Shown here piece after piece: positions 20,501-28,320 of a stretch of DNA of 64,000 nt; the stretch's first letter is position 1; each line of letters opens with the position of its first letter. Below the pieces are notes generated by a model. The model had not been told where the DNA came from. It did not search any database and worked only from the letters and a program-made list of their open reading frames with translations. The translations under genes were made by a program, and so were the position numbers. The DNA is taken from the NCBI GenBank assembly GCA_028279515.1, contig JANQNQ010000014.1, positions 248,001 to 312,000 on the forward strand, given 5' to 3'. Source of the DNA: Flavobacteriaceae bacterium. Lineage in GTDB: Bacteria > Bacteroidota > Bacteroidia > Flavobacteriales > Flavobacteriaceae.

Positions 20501-21589
20501 ATGTCCTCTTTAAATCGACGCACCTTCATCAAAAGCACCGGACTCTTTCTCGGGTATAGTATGCTTCCGTTTTCTTCGCTCTATGCAAATAGCAAACAAA
20601 AACGATTGGGTGTTTGCTTAGTAGGTCTGGGATATTACAGCAGAGATCTTCTGGCACCCGCCTTGCAATTGACCAAGCATTGTTATCTCGCAGGTATTGT
20701 TACAGGTACTCCTTCGAAAATTCCCATTTGGCAGCAACGGTATAAGATTCCTGATGCCAATGTCTACAATTATGACAACATGGACCAGATTGCCAACAAT
20801 CCTAACATTGATGTTATTTACATTGTGTTACCAACCGGCCTGCACGCCAAATACGCAATCAAAGCTGCAAACACAGGAAAACATGTGTGGTGCGAAAAAC
20901 CCATGGCCCGTACCGAAGCTGAGTGTCAAAGCATCATCAATGCCTGTAATAAAAATAAGGTGAAGCTATCGATTGGATATCGCATGCAACATGAGCCCAA
21001 TACTCAAAAAATCATGCAATGGGCAGACTCCAAACCTTTGGGAAATATCAAAACCATAAAGGCCGAAGCCGGTTATTATGATTCGCGTACGGATCATTGG
21101 AAATCTGACAAAGAACTTGGTGGTGGCGCACTCTATGATATGGGTGTGTATCCTATCAACGCCATCAGGTATGCATCGGGCAAAGAACCCATTTCAGTAA
21201 TCAAAGCCTCGCACGAAACCGAACGTCCCAAAATTTATGATGAAGTTGATGAGACCACTTCTTTTACACTAGAGTTTGCCTCAGGAACTATCGCTCATGG
21301 CCGAACAAGTTTAGGCGAAAGCATGAACGAACTTCAAATAACGTGCGATCGCGGATGGTACGGATTGAGTCCGTTTCAGTCTTATGGCGGCATACGAGGT
21401 CGTGCCAGTGACGGCTCTCTCTTCAATCAGCGCATCAACAATCAACAAGCAACGCAAATGGACAATGACGCATTGTCTATCATACGAAATCAACCTATGC
21501 GCGTTCCCGGAGAAGAAGGACTCAAAGACATTAGAATCGTTGAAGCCATATACAAGGCCGCCAAAACAGGAAAAAGCGTTAAACTTTAG
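20501..21589 (+). CDS. Gfo/Idh/MocA-family oxidoreductase with Tat-like signal
   Basis: 362 residues. The N-terminus SLNRRTFIKSTG plus a hydrophobic stretch is a Tat signal, so the enzyme probably folds with its cofactor and is exported to the periplasm. The dinucleotide-binding motif is VGLGYYSRDLL and the family motif is EKPMARTEAEC. The closest described enzymes are glucose-fructose oxidoreductases, but the sugar substrate is unknown. Confidence 0.9.
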   Translation: MSSLNRRTFIKSTGLFLGYSMLPFSSLYANSKQKRLGVCLVGLGYYSRDLLAPALQLTKHCYLAGIVTGTPSKIPIWQQRYKIPDANVYNYDNMDQIANNPNIDVIYIVLPTGLHAKYAIKAANTGKHVWCEKPMARTEAECQSIINACNKNKVKLSIGYRMQHEPNTQKIMQWADSKPLGNIKTIKAEAGYYDSRTDHWKSDKELGGGALYDMGVYPINAIRYASGKEPISVIKASHETERPKIYDEVDETTSFTLEFASGTIAHGRTSLGESMNELQITCDRGWYGLSPFQSYGGIRGRASDGSLFNQRINNQQATQMDNDALSIIRNQPMRVPGEEGLKDIRIVEAIYKAAKTGKSVKL

Positions 21590-21660
21590 CAAATCCCTTT
21601 TCACTTTGAAAAGGAGTGTTTACTTTCACGTCTAAACTGCCGAACCATAAACCAAAACAA

Positions 21661-22026
21661 ATGAAACCGATCAACATCAAAGAAAAACACAACGTATTCA
21701 ATAAGCAGTGGCAACCGCATCAAATTGCAACCGTTGATGATATGCAAGTAATTCTGGCAAAAATTCAAGGTGAATTTGTCTGGCATGCTCATGAAGATGA
21801 AGACGAACTCTTTATGGTCACCAAGGGCACTCTTTACATGCAATTTAGAGATCGCACCGAAGTGGTGAATGAAGGAGAAATGATCGTGGTACCAAAAGGT
21901 GTTGAGCACAATCCTAGCACCAAAGACGGTGAAGAAGTTCATTTATTGCTTTTTGAAAAGCTGAGTACAAAGCATACCGGAGACGTTGAACATGAAAGAA
22001 CACAAACGGTGTATCCAAAAATTTGA
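21661..22026 (+). CDS. Cupin-domain protein
   Basis: 121 residues from the ATG at 21661; the frame is open to 21616 but the upstream part has no cupin features. A single cupin barrel contains the metal-ligand pattern GEFVWHAHEDEDELFMVTKG and PKGVEHNP. Such proteins bind or isomerise small molecules; the substrate is unknown. Confidence 0.88.
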   Translation: MKPINIKEKHNVFNKQWQPHQIATVDDMQVILAKIQGEFVWHAHEDEDELFMVTKGTLYMQFRDRTEVVNEGEMIVVPKGVEHNPSTKDGEEVHLLLFEKLSTKHTGDVEHERTQTVYPKI

Positions 22027-22033
22027 AGTTCCC

Positions 22034-22041
22034 TATTTTTG
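22034..22041 (+). promoter_or_regulatory. Bacteroidota -7 box for the hydroxyacid dehydrogenase gene
   Basis: TATTTTTG, 23 bp before the ATG at 22065. Confidence 0.5.
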
Positions 22042-22064
22042 TTCCTTCACACTAACTAACGTTC

Positions 22065-23003
22065 ATGAAAATTCTTCATATAGACACCAACCATCCGTTA
22101 CTTATCGAGCAACTATCGGCCTTGGGATTTGAAAATCACGAAGACTATACGGCTAGCAAGCAAGAGATCGAAGCAAAGATCTCAGAATACGACGGTCTTG
22201 TTATTCGCAGTCGTTTTGCTATTGACCAGCACTTTTTGGACAAAGCTTCTAACTTAAAATTCATCGGTCGTGTAGGTGCTGGACTCGAAAACATTGATAC
22301 GGAATATGCCAAGACCAAAGGCATTGCTCTTTTCAATGCGCCTGAAGGCAACCGAAATGCGGTTGGGGAACATGCACTGGGGATGCTCTTATCTCTCTTC
22401 AACAAACTAAACAAAGCTGACCAAGAGGTGCGTAAAGGCACTTGGGACCGAGAAGGCAATCGCGGACTTGAGCTAGACGGAAAGGTCGTAGGCATTATTG
22501 GATATGGAAATATGGGTAAGGCCTTTGCCAAAAAATTGCTTGGTTTTGACGTCGAAGTTATTTGCTACGACATTGTTGGTGGTGTTGGAGATGATAACGC
22601 CAGACAAGTGGGCATCCTTGAGTTTCAGAAAAACGCCGACGTAGTGAGTTTGCACACACCACAGACGCCTGAAACCGTCGGTATGGTCAATACAGAATTT
22701 ATCGAAGCCTTTACAAAGCCCTTTTGGCTTATCAATACGGCTCGCGGAAAAAGCGTCGTGACCGCTGATCTGGTCAAAGCCCTTGAAAACGGACGGGTCT
22801 TAGGTGCAGGATTGGATGTTTTGGAATACGAGAAATCTTCCTTTGAAAATATGTTTGCCGATGGCAGCCTTCCTGAAGCTTTTCAAGCATTGATTAAAGC
22901 TTCTAATGTCATACTATCACCCCACGTAGCAGGTTGGACCGTTGAAAGCAAAGAAAAACTAGCTCAGGTCATCGTCGACAAAATCAACGATAGATTTTGT
23001 TAA
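22065..23003 (+). CDS. D-2-hydroxyacid dehydrogenase (3-phosphoglycerate dehydrogenase-like)
   Basis: 312 residues. The NAD motif is GIIGYGNMGKAFAKKLLGF, the catalytic Arg lies in LINTARGKSVV, the Glu in LDVLEYEKS and the His in LSPHVAGWT. It lacks the ACT domain of full SerA. It could serve serine synthesis or reduce another 2-oxoacid; no serC neighbour is present to decide. Confidence 0.9.
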   Translation: MKILHIDTNHPLLIEQLSALGFENHEDYTASKQEIEAKISEYDGLVIRSRFAIDQHFLDKASNLKFIGRVGAGLENIDTEYAKTKGIALFNAPEGNRNAVGEHALGMLLSLFNKLNKADQEVRKGTWDREGNRGLELDGKVVGIIGYGNMGKAFAKKLLGFDVEVICYDIVGGVGDDNARQVGILEFQKNADVVSLHTPQTPETVGMVNTEFIEAFTKPFWLINTARGKSVVTADLVKALENGRVLGAGLDVLEYEKSSFENMFADGSLPEAFQALIKASNVILSPHVAGWTVESKEKLAQVIVDKINDRFC

Positions 23004-23012
23004 ATTGCAGTT

Positions 23013-23429
23013 GTGAAAAAAACCGTTTTTGTTTTTGCAGCGCTTATCGTCGCTTTGCTATTACTTTTTCAGATCAGCAAATACACCTATGTTTCTGGAA
23101 ACTTATCTATTGAAATCGTGATTGCCATCATTGCAGTCGTCTTTTTGATCATTGGGATCTTTCTGAATAAAAAAAGCCTACAGAAAAAACAGCTTCCGCG
23201 TCAAGCGATCGACAAACGACGCATTGAACAATTGGGACTTAGCAGCCGCGAGTACGAAGTGCTGCTGGAAATTTCAAAAGGACTTTCTAATAAAGAAATA
23301 GGAGAAAAACTATTTGTTTCTGAGAGCACCATTAAGACCCATGTATCTAACATTCTTGTAAAATTAGATGCAAAACGCCGTACTCAGGCCATTCAAAAGG
23401 CAAAGGAAATGCGCATCATTCCGCTTTGA
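23013..23429 (+). CDS. Membrane-anchored LuxR-type transcription regulator
   Basis: 138 residues from a GTG start 10 bp after the previous gene. Two transmembrane helices (about 3-20 and 30-52) are followed directly by a LuxR helix-turn-helix (LSSREYEVLLEISKGLSNKE through SESTIKTHVSNILVKL). There is no receiver domain, so the signal must come through the membrane part or be constitutive. A DUF4199 gene follows; I recall this pair from other flavobacteria and would expect the regulator to control it. Confidence 0.85.
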   Translation: MKKTVFVFAALIVALLLLFQISKYTYVSGNLSIEIVIAIIAVVFLIIGIFLNKKSLQKKQLPRQAIDKRRIEQLGLSSREYEVLLEISKGLSNKEIGEKLFVSESTIKTHVSNILVKLDAKRRTQAIQKAKEMRIIPL

Positions 23430-23483
23430 AACATCTCACCTAAAAACCCCGAAAAGCGCCAAAAACAGGCTGTTTACGACCAA

Positions 23484-23519
23484 AGTATGAGTCTTTTGGT
23501 ACTTTAGTATGAGCTTTTT
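23484..23519 (+). promoter_or_regulatory. Direct repeat AGTATGAG, candidate operator of the LuxR-type regulator
   Basis: AGTATGAGTCTTTT (from 23484) and AGTATGAGCTTTTT (from 23506) start exactly 22 bp apart, two helical turns, between the LuxR gene and the DUF4199 gene. AAAGTA and TACTTT in the same stretch also form an inverted repeat. The position suits an activator upstream of the promoter at about 23525-23555. Confidence 0.45.
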
Positions 23520-23566
23520 TTTGAAGCCGCGCCCTACTTTTGGACAAAACCTTTAACTTTAAGATC

Positions 23567-24073
23567 ATGCAAAAAACAGTATTACGTTACGGACTTTACG
23601 GAGCTATTACCATCTGTGCACTTTTCCTATTGAGTTTAACCGTAGGAAAGTCACTTAGCTACGAAATTCAAGAAGTCATTGGATACACAACGATGGTTGT
23701 CTCGTTGGCCTTTGTTTTCTTTGGTATTAAACACTTTCGCGATAAAGAAAATGAAGGTAAAATTACTTTAGGGAAGGCCTTATTAATAGGAGTGTTGATC
23801 AGCTTGATCACAGCCGTTGCCTTTGGTCTTCTGGATTTCATCTATGTAAAGTACATCAATCCAGACTTTATGAATGAGTACTATGCGCATTCGGTAGCTA
23901 AATTAGAAGCAAGCCTACCACCAGAAGAGTTTCAAGAGCAATTAGCCAAAATGGAAGCTGAAAAAGAAATGTTCATGAATCCCGTAATGAGCTTTGTCTT
24001 TATGTCAATGACCGTTTTCGTCATCGGATTTATCATCTCTTTGATCTCTTCATTGATCCTTCAAAAGAAATAA
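23567..24073 (+). CDS. DUF4199 membrane protein
   Basis: 168 residues from the ATG at 23567; an earlier in-frame TTG at 23540 lies in the promoter region. Four transmembrane helices (about 10-27, 36-52, 68-90, 140-163) with an acidic amphipathic loop before the last. Function unknown; probably controlled by the upstream membrane LuxR protein. Confidence 0.85.
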   Translation: MQKTVLRYGLYGAITICALFLLSLTVGKSLSYEIQEVIGYTTMVVSLAFVFFGIKHFRDKENEGKITLGKALLIGVLISLITAVAFGLLDFIYVKYINPDFMNEYYAHSVAKLEASLPPEEFQEQLAKMEAEKEMFMNPVMSFVFMSMTVFVIGFIISLISSLILQKK

Positions 24074-24092
24074 CACCACAAAACACATACAA

Positions 24093-24548
24093 ATGACTTC
24101 AGACGCCAAAACACCAGAAGAATACATTGCCAATTTGCCAGAAGATCGCAAAGAGGCCATTGAAAAACTGAGAAAGGTAATCCACGACAATTTGCCGAAA
24201 GGATTTCAAGAAGGTATGGGATACGGCATGATGGCTTATTTTGTGCCGCACTCAACATATCCAGATGGTTATCACTGTGACCCGAAAACACCATTACCGT
24301 TTATGAATCTGGCTTCTCAAAAGAACTTTATCGCATTGTATCACTCGGGCATCTATGCAAAAAAAGAACTGCACGATTGGTTTGTGGGAGAATACCCAAA
24401 GTATGTTAAGACCAAGCTAGACATGGGAAAAAGCTGTATTCGTTTTAAAAATGTCAAGAACATCCCGTATGAGTTGATCGGTGAGCTATGCACTAAAATG
24501 ACCGTCGAAGAGTGGATCGATATCTATGAAACGGCCATTAAGAAATAA
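24093..24548 (+). CDS. DUF1801 family protein
   Basis: 151 residues with the YdhG-like fold signature: YIANLPEDRKEAIEKLRKVI at the start, then GMGYGMMAYFVP, FIALYHSGIYA and MGKSCIRFKNVKNIPYELI. It is cytosolic and of unknown function. It follows DUF4199 by 19 bp and may share its transcript. Confidence 0.87.
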   Translation: MTSDAKTPEEYIANLPEDRKEAIEKLRKVIHDNLPKGFQEGMGYGMMAYFVPHSTYPDGYHCDPKTPLPFMNLASQKNFIALYHSGIYAKKELHDWFVGEYPKYVKTKLDMGKSCIRFKNVKNIPYELIGELCTKMTVEEWIDIYETAIKK

Positions 24549-24611
24549 TTTTTTTCGCTTGCGCGGAAGAACTAAAACATCAAATCAAAAAACGAACAAC
24601 ATCACAATCAT

Positions 24612-24998
24612 ATGAAAAATAGAGTTACAGGACTTGGGGGCTTCTTCTTTAAATCGGAAGACCCAAACAATTTAAAGACATGGTATAAAGAACGTTTAGG
24701 CATTCCTACAGATCAATACGGCTGGACCTTCTGGTGGAAAGACAAAGAAGGGAAGGACTGCTCGACACAGTGGAGTCCTTTCAATAAGGACACCACTTAC
24801 TTTCAACCCAGTGAAAAACAGTTCATGATGAACTTTAGAGTTGAAAATTTAAAAGAGCTCCTAAAGGTGTTGAAGGAAGAAGGCGTAACGGTGGTCGGAG
24901 AGGTCGAAGAATACGACTATGGAAAGTTTGGCTGGATCTTGGATCCCGAAGGTAATAAGATCGAACTTTGGGAACCTGTTGACAAAGCCTTTTTGTAA
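24612..24998 (+). CDS. VOC-family (glyoxalase-like) protein
   Basis: 128 residues with paired beta-alpha-beta-beta-beta modules: TGLGGFFFKSEDPNNLKTWY at the start and GWILDPEGNKIELWEP at the end, where the Glu is the usual metal ligand. The substrate is unknown. Confidence 0.88.
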   Translation: MKNRVTGLGGFFFKSEDPNNLKTWYKERLGIPTDQYGWTFWWKDKEGKDCSTQWSPFNKDTTYFQPSEKQFMMNFRVENLKELLKVLKEEGVTVVGEVEEYDYGKFGWILDPEGNKIELWEPVDKAFL

Positions 24999-25052
24999 CA
25001 TCAAAGATTATTTTTACATTTAAAGTATTAATAATCAACAAACCACTCAACT

Positions 25053-25460
25053 ATGTCAGAAGACAACAAAGATTTAGGAGACAAGGCCGAAGAATTTGCC
25101 AATGAAGCCAAAGAATCTGCCAAAGATTTTGCAGAAGACGCTAAAGAAACCTTCAACGAGTTTGCTGATAGCGCTAAGGAAACCCTTGGCAGTCAGGACA
25201 ACAAAAAGGTGCTTGCGGGTATTTTGGCCATTTTATTAGGGTCTTTGGGCGTTCACAAATTTATACTGGGCTACAACAAGGAAGGATTTATCCTGTTAGG
25301 CGTTTCAATAGCGGCCTATTTATTATCCTGTCTGGCAGTAGGACTGTTATTCATTTGGATCCCTGGACTTATTGGACTGATCGAAGGAATCATTTATTTG
25401 ACCAAGTCAGATGAAGAATTCTATAACACGTATCAAGTAGGCAAAAAACCTTGGTTCTAG
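25053..25460 (+). CDS. TM2-domain protein with amphipathic repeat
   Basis: 135 residues. The N-terminal 45 residues are an LEA-like amphipathic repeat (EFANEAKESAKDFAEDAKET and similar). A TM2 domain follows: two transmembrane helices with GVHKFILGY between the first and the GLIGLIEGIIYL end. Function unknown. It is closed by a terminator. Confidence 0.88.
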   Translation: MSEDNKDLGDKAEEFANEAKESAKDFAEDAKETFNEFADSAKETLGSQDNKKVLAGILAILLGSLGVHKFILGYNKEGFILLGVSIAAYLLSCLAVGLLFIWIPGLIGLIEGIIYLTKSDEEFYNTYQVGKKPWF

Positions 25461-25475
25461 AATAAGAAAATACAC

Positions 25476-25507
25476 AAAGTCAACATTTTTAAAGTGTTGG
25501 CTTTTTT
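25476..25507 (+). terminator. Intrinsic terminator after the TM2 gene
   Basis: AAAGTCAACA (25476-25485) pairs with TGTTGGCTTT (25495-25504) with one G-U pair, then a T run. It isolates the ars operon from the upstream gene. Confidence 0.8.
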
Positions 25508-25519
25508 CTTCTAATTAAT

Positions 25520-25537
25520 TATCGTAATATTGCGATA
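25520..25537 (+). promoter_or_regulatory. ArsR operator
   Basis: TATCGTAATATTGCGATA is an 18-bp palindrome with a single mismatched pair, 17 bp before the arsR start. It fits ArsR/SmtB-type operators, so the regulator probably represses its own operon here. Confidence 0.7.
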
Positions 25538-25554
25538 TATAAATAATAACTGTC

Positions 25555-25884
25555 ATGGGAATCACTAAATCACAGATATTTAATCAATCTCAGAACGAAC
25601 TTGCACAGATATTCAAAGTGTTGGGCCATCCTGCTCGTATTGCGATTCTTGAGCATATCAGCAAAACAGAAGGTTGTATTTGCAACGACCTCGTCGACGA
25701 AATCGGACTGGCACAAGCCACCATTTCTCAACATCTGAAAGAACTGAAACTTGCAGGAATCATCAAGGGCGAGATCGAAGGAAAGCGGGTATGCTATTGC
25801 ATAGACATTGACCGACTTTTCCAAATTCAATCCCAACTCAAGACCTTTTTTAACGAGACCCAATCGAGCAGTTGCAAAAAATAA
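25555..25884 (+). CDS. arsR: ArsR-family metalloregulator
   Basis: 109 residues, winged helix (FKVLGHPARIAILEHI, then ATISQHLKELKLAGIIKGE). EGCICNDLV in the DNA-binding helix matches the As(III)-binding ELCVCDL motif of ArsR, and the C-terminus has another Cys (SSSCKK). It should repress the operon through the adjacent palindrome and release it on arsenite. DUF6428 follows 11 bp later. Confidence 0.92.
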   Translation: MGITKSQIFNQSQNELAQIFKVLGHPARIAILEHISKTEGCICNDLVDEIGLAQATISQHLKELKLAGIIKGEIEGKRVCYCIDIDRLFQIQSQLKTFFNETQSSSCKK

Positions 25885-25895
25885 ACAAATTCATC

Positions 25896-26381
25896 ATGAA
25901 GACATCACAATTTTTAAACACACTAAAAGAGCACCAAGACAAATCGCTCTTGTTTCAATACGCGCCCGGTCAATTGGTCGGTGCCAACTATCACATCACA
26001 GAAGTAAAAAACATTGCTATAGAATCGGTTGACTGCGGAGCAGGTACTGATGCTTGGAACGAAACCATCGTGCAACTTTGGGAGAGTCCGTCAGAAATAG
26101 GTAAGACAGAATACATGACTGCTTATAAAGCCCTTGGCATTCTCAACAAAGTAAATCGCATGCGCGCGATGGACCAAGAAGCAGAACTCAAGATCGAATA
26201 TAGCAATGCATTATTTCATACAGCGCAACTATTCGTTAACGATTTCACAATACAGGATTCACAACTCATCGCTAATTTAGCCATTCGTCAAACCGATTGT
26301 AAAGCCAACGAAACATGTGGTGTTCCAGAACCAGTTTCGGCTGAAGCAGAAGCGTGTTGTGAAGGCTCTGGATGCTGTTAA
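25896..26381 (+). CDS. DUF6428 protein with Cys-rich tail
   Basis: 161 residues from the ATG at 25896. The body (QYAPGQLVGANYHITEVKN, ESVDCGAGTDAWNETIVQLW) matches the DUF6428 family that accompanies arsR in Bacteroidota. The last 30 residues carry seven Cys, ending ACCEGSGCC, which looks like a soft-metal or metalloid-binding tail. The role is unknown; arsenite buffering is an inference from the tail and the operon. Confidence 0.8.
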   Translation: MKTSQFLNTLKEHQDKSLLFQYAPGQLVGANYHITEVKNIAIESVDCGAGTDAWNETIVQLWESPSEIGKTEYMTAYKALGILNKVNRMRAMDQEAELKIEYSNALFHTAQLFVNDFTIQDSQLIANLAIRQTDCKANETCGVPEPVSAEAEACCEGSGCC

Positions 26382-26393
26382 CCATAGCCAAAG

Positions 26394-26885
26394 ATGAAAG
26401 TAAGAAGTATGTTAGCCAGTGATTGGCCTTCTGTATCCACAATTTATGCGGAAGGAATTGCTACCGGCTTTGCCACTTTTGAGACCGTTGTTCCCACATG
26501 GGAAGATTGGGACAGCTCTCACATGAAATCATGTCGTGTGGTCGTCGAAGATCAGAACACCATCCTCGGATGGGCAGCCCTTACCCCAGTTTCAAGTCGC
26601 TGTGTATATGGCGGAGTGGCGGAAGTAAGTGTCTACGTATCCAATCAAAGTCGCGGTAAAGGCGTCGGATCGATATTGCTTCAAGCGTTGATAGACCAAA
26701 GTGAAGACGCCGGTATATGGTCATTGCAAGCAGGGGTGTTTCCGCAGAACAAAGCGAGTATCAACTTACACCTCAAAATGGGGTTTCGATTGATCGGCAC
26801 ACGCGAAAGTATTGCAAAACTCAACGGACAATGGAACGACAATTGTATGTTGGAACGTCGAAGCAAAACAGTAGGTATAGACTAA
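26394..26885 (+). CDS. GNAT acetyltransferase, ArsN/phosphinothricin-acetyltransferase type
   Basis: 163 residues with acetyl-CoA motif VYVSNQSRGKGVGSILLQAL and NKASINLHLKMGFRLIGTRE. The family includes phosphinothricin acetyltransferase and ArsN, which detoxifies organoarsenical amines. The place between DUF6428 and arsC favours an arsenic role, but the substrate is not proven. Confidence 0.82.
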   Translation: MKVRSMLASDWPSVSTIYAEGIATGFATFETVVPTWEDWDSSHMKSCRVVVEDQNTILGWAALTPVSSRCVYGGVAEVSVYVSNQSRGKGVGSILLQALIDQSEDAGIWSLQAGVFPQNKASINLHLKMGFRLIGTRESIAKLNGQWNDNCMLERRSKTVGID

Positions 26886-26926
26886 TGAACAACCAAATAA
26901 TCTAAATAGTAACAACTTTTCCCTTT

Positions 26927-27355
26927 ATGAAAAACGTATTGGTATTATGTACGGGTAACTCATGCCGAAGTCAAATGGCTCATGGTTATTTAAACCACTT
27001 TGCAGGTAGCAAAGCTAACATCTATAGTGCTGGTATTGAGACTCACGGTCTAAACCCAGGAGCCGTTGCCATTATGCAAGAAGACGGTCTTGATATTTCA
27101 AAGCACACCTCAAATCACGTGGACGAGTATAAGGGTGTTGATTTTGACTTCATTATCACTGTTTGTGATCATGCCAATGAGAACTGTCCTTTTATCCCAA
27201 GTAAAAAAGCTGTGCGGTTACACCACAACTTCTTTGACCCTTCGAAAGCGGTTGGCAGCGATGCAGAAGTTCACGAAGCATTTTTAACGGCTCGAAACGA
27301 AATAAAAGGCTATTTCAAGGAGTTTACAAGTACTCATTTAGAATCGGGTTCGTAG
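26927..27355 (+). CDS. arsC: Arsenate reductase, thioredoxin-coupled LMW-phosphatase type
   Basis: 142 residues. The P-loop is CTGNSCR (C8 to R14, the CX5R motif). The redox pair lies in VCDHANENCP, spaced like C82/C89 of the Staphylococcus and Bacillus enzymes, and the catalytic Asp in FFDPSKA. It reduces arsenate to arsenite with thioredoxin. Its 3' end overlaps the convergent gene by 22 bp. No Acr3 or ArsB gene follows, which is unusual because arsenite must be exported. Confidence 0.92.
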   Translation: MKNVLVLCTGNSCRSQMAHGYLNHFAGSKANIYSAGIETHGLNPGAVAIMQEDGLDISKHTSNHVDEYKGVDFDFIITVCDHANENCPFIPSKKAVRLHHNFFDPSKAVGSDAEVHEAFLTARNEIKGYFKEFTSTHLESGS

Positions 27356-28320
27356 TCTAGCGGAAGCATTTGCCCCATGCGCCTATCACCCATATTACCG
27401 CCGAAGAAAATTTGGTCGGGAGGACTGTGGTTTCCGTAAGAATCTATGGTGAAGGTCTGATCTCTGAACTCAACATCCGTTCTTGAAGATTTGTTGTGAA
27501 CCACGGTAATGAAGCCTACCTCTATTTCAACTTGTGATGCGTCCTTTATGTCAGACACGGTAATATACCGAGCTGGAAAGAACTTAAATCCTTTATGATA
27601 CAGTTCGAAATTATTTTTCGCCAATTCACCATCACGCAAAGATCGCATGAAATGCAGGGTCGAACCCCAGTACGCTAAGCGTCGTCTTTTTAGATGTTTT
27701 GAAGCCGTTCTCTTCTTTGACTTTAACTCCCTAAAATAAGAGGTCCCAGCATAATATACCGTTCGTCCGCGTCCAAAATTCACATAAAAATCCTGCAGGT
27801 CATACGAAACACGGTATCCCAGATGCTTATTAACCACTTCAATCGGAACTTCGGTATACGCCATGAGTCTTCTTTCACGCGGGTCGTAACGCAAGCGTAT
27901 GTCATCTTCATTGACGATTTGGCACCCACTATGGGCAGCGCCTAAAAATTCGGCCTTAAAAATTCGAAGTTTTCGTTCGCGCGACCAAGGGTCATCGGTA
28001 ATGACCACCTCGTCCAACTGTCCGTTTACGCGTTGTAATTTAACGACCATCTTTCCTTCTCCCACAGGTATTTGATCAAAATAACGCACCTCATATCCGA
28101 TAAAGCTCACCACCAAGACGGCGTTGATCGAGGGATCAACATCCAGCTCAAAATAACCTTCTTCATTGGTGGTGGTGCCTATGGTTGTTCCATCAAAATA
28201 GACCGATGCGCCCATCAGAGATTCGTTCGTTTCAATATCAGAAACGAATCCTTTGACCACTTGTCCTTGTGCGGTCGCCCATAAAAAAAGGAAGAAAATA
28301 AAGAGTTTATTTATCTGCAT
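27334..28320 (-). CDS. Carboxypeptidase-like regulatory domain protein, envelope
   Basis: 328 residues, signal peptide about 1-20 (LWATAQGQ), then a carboxypeptidase D regulatory-like beta domain (GFVSDIETNESLMGASVYFD through VVKLQRVNGQLDEVVITD) as seen at the N-terminus of many Bacteroidota outer-membrane proteins. The rest is basic and beta-rich, with no TonB barrel. It overlaps the OlsF-like gene upstream by 14 bp, so the two form one transcript. Confidence 0.8.
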   Translation of the reverse strand: MQINKLFIFFLFLWATAQGQVVKGFVSDIETNESLMGASVYFDGTTIGTTTNEEGYFELDVDPSINAVLVVSFIGYEVRYFDQIPVGEGKMVVKLQRVNGQLDEVVITDDPWSRERKLRIFKAEFLGAAHSGCQIVNEDDIRLRYDPRERRLMAYTEVPIEVVNKHLGYRVSYDLQDFYVNFGRGRTVYYAGTSYFRELKSKKRTASKHLKRRRLAYWGSTLHFMRSLRDGELAKNNFELYHKGFKFFPARYITVSDIKDASQVEIEVGFITVVHNKSSRTDVEFRDQTFTIDSYGNHSPPDQIFFGGNMGDRRMGQMLPLDYEPDSK

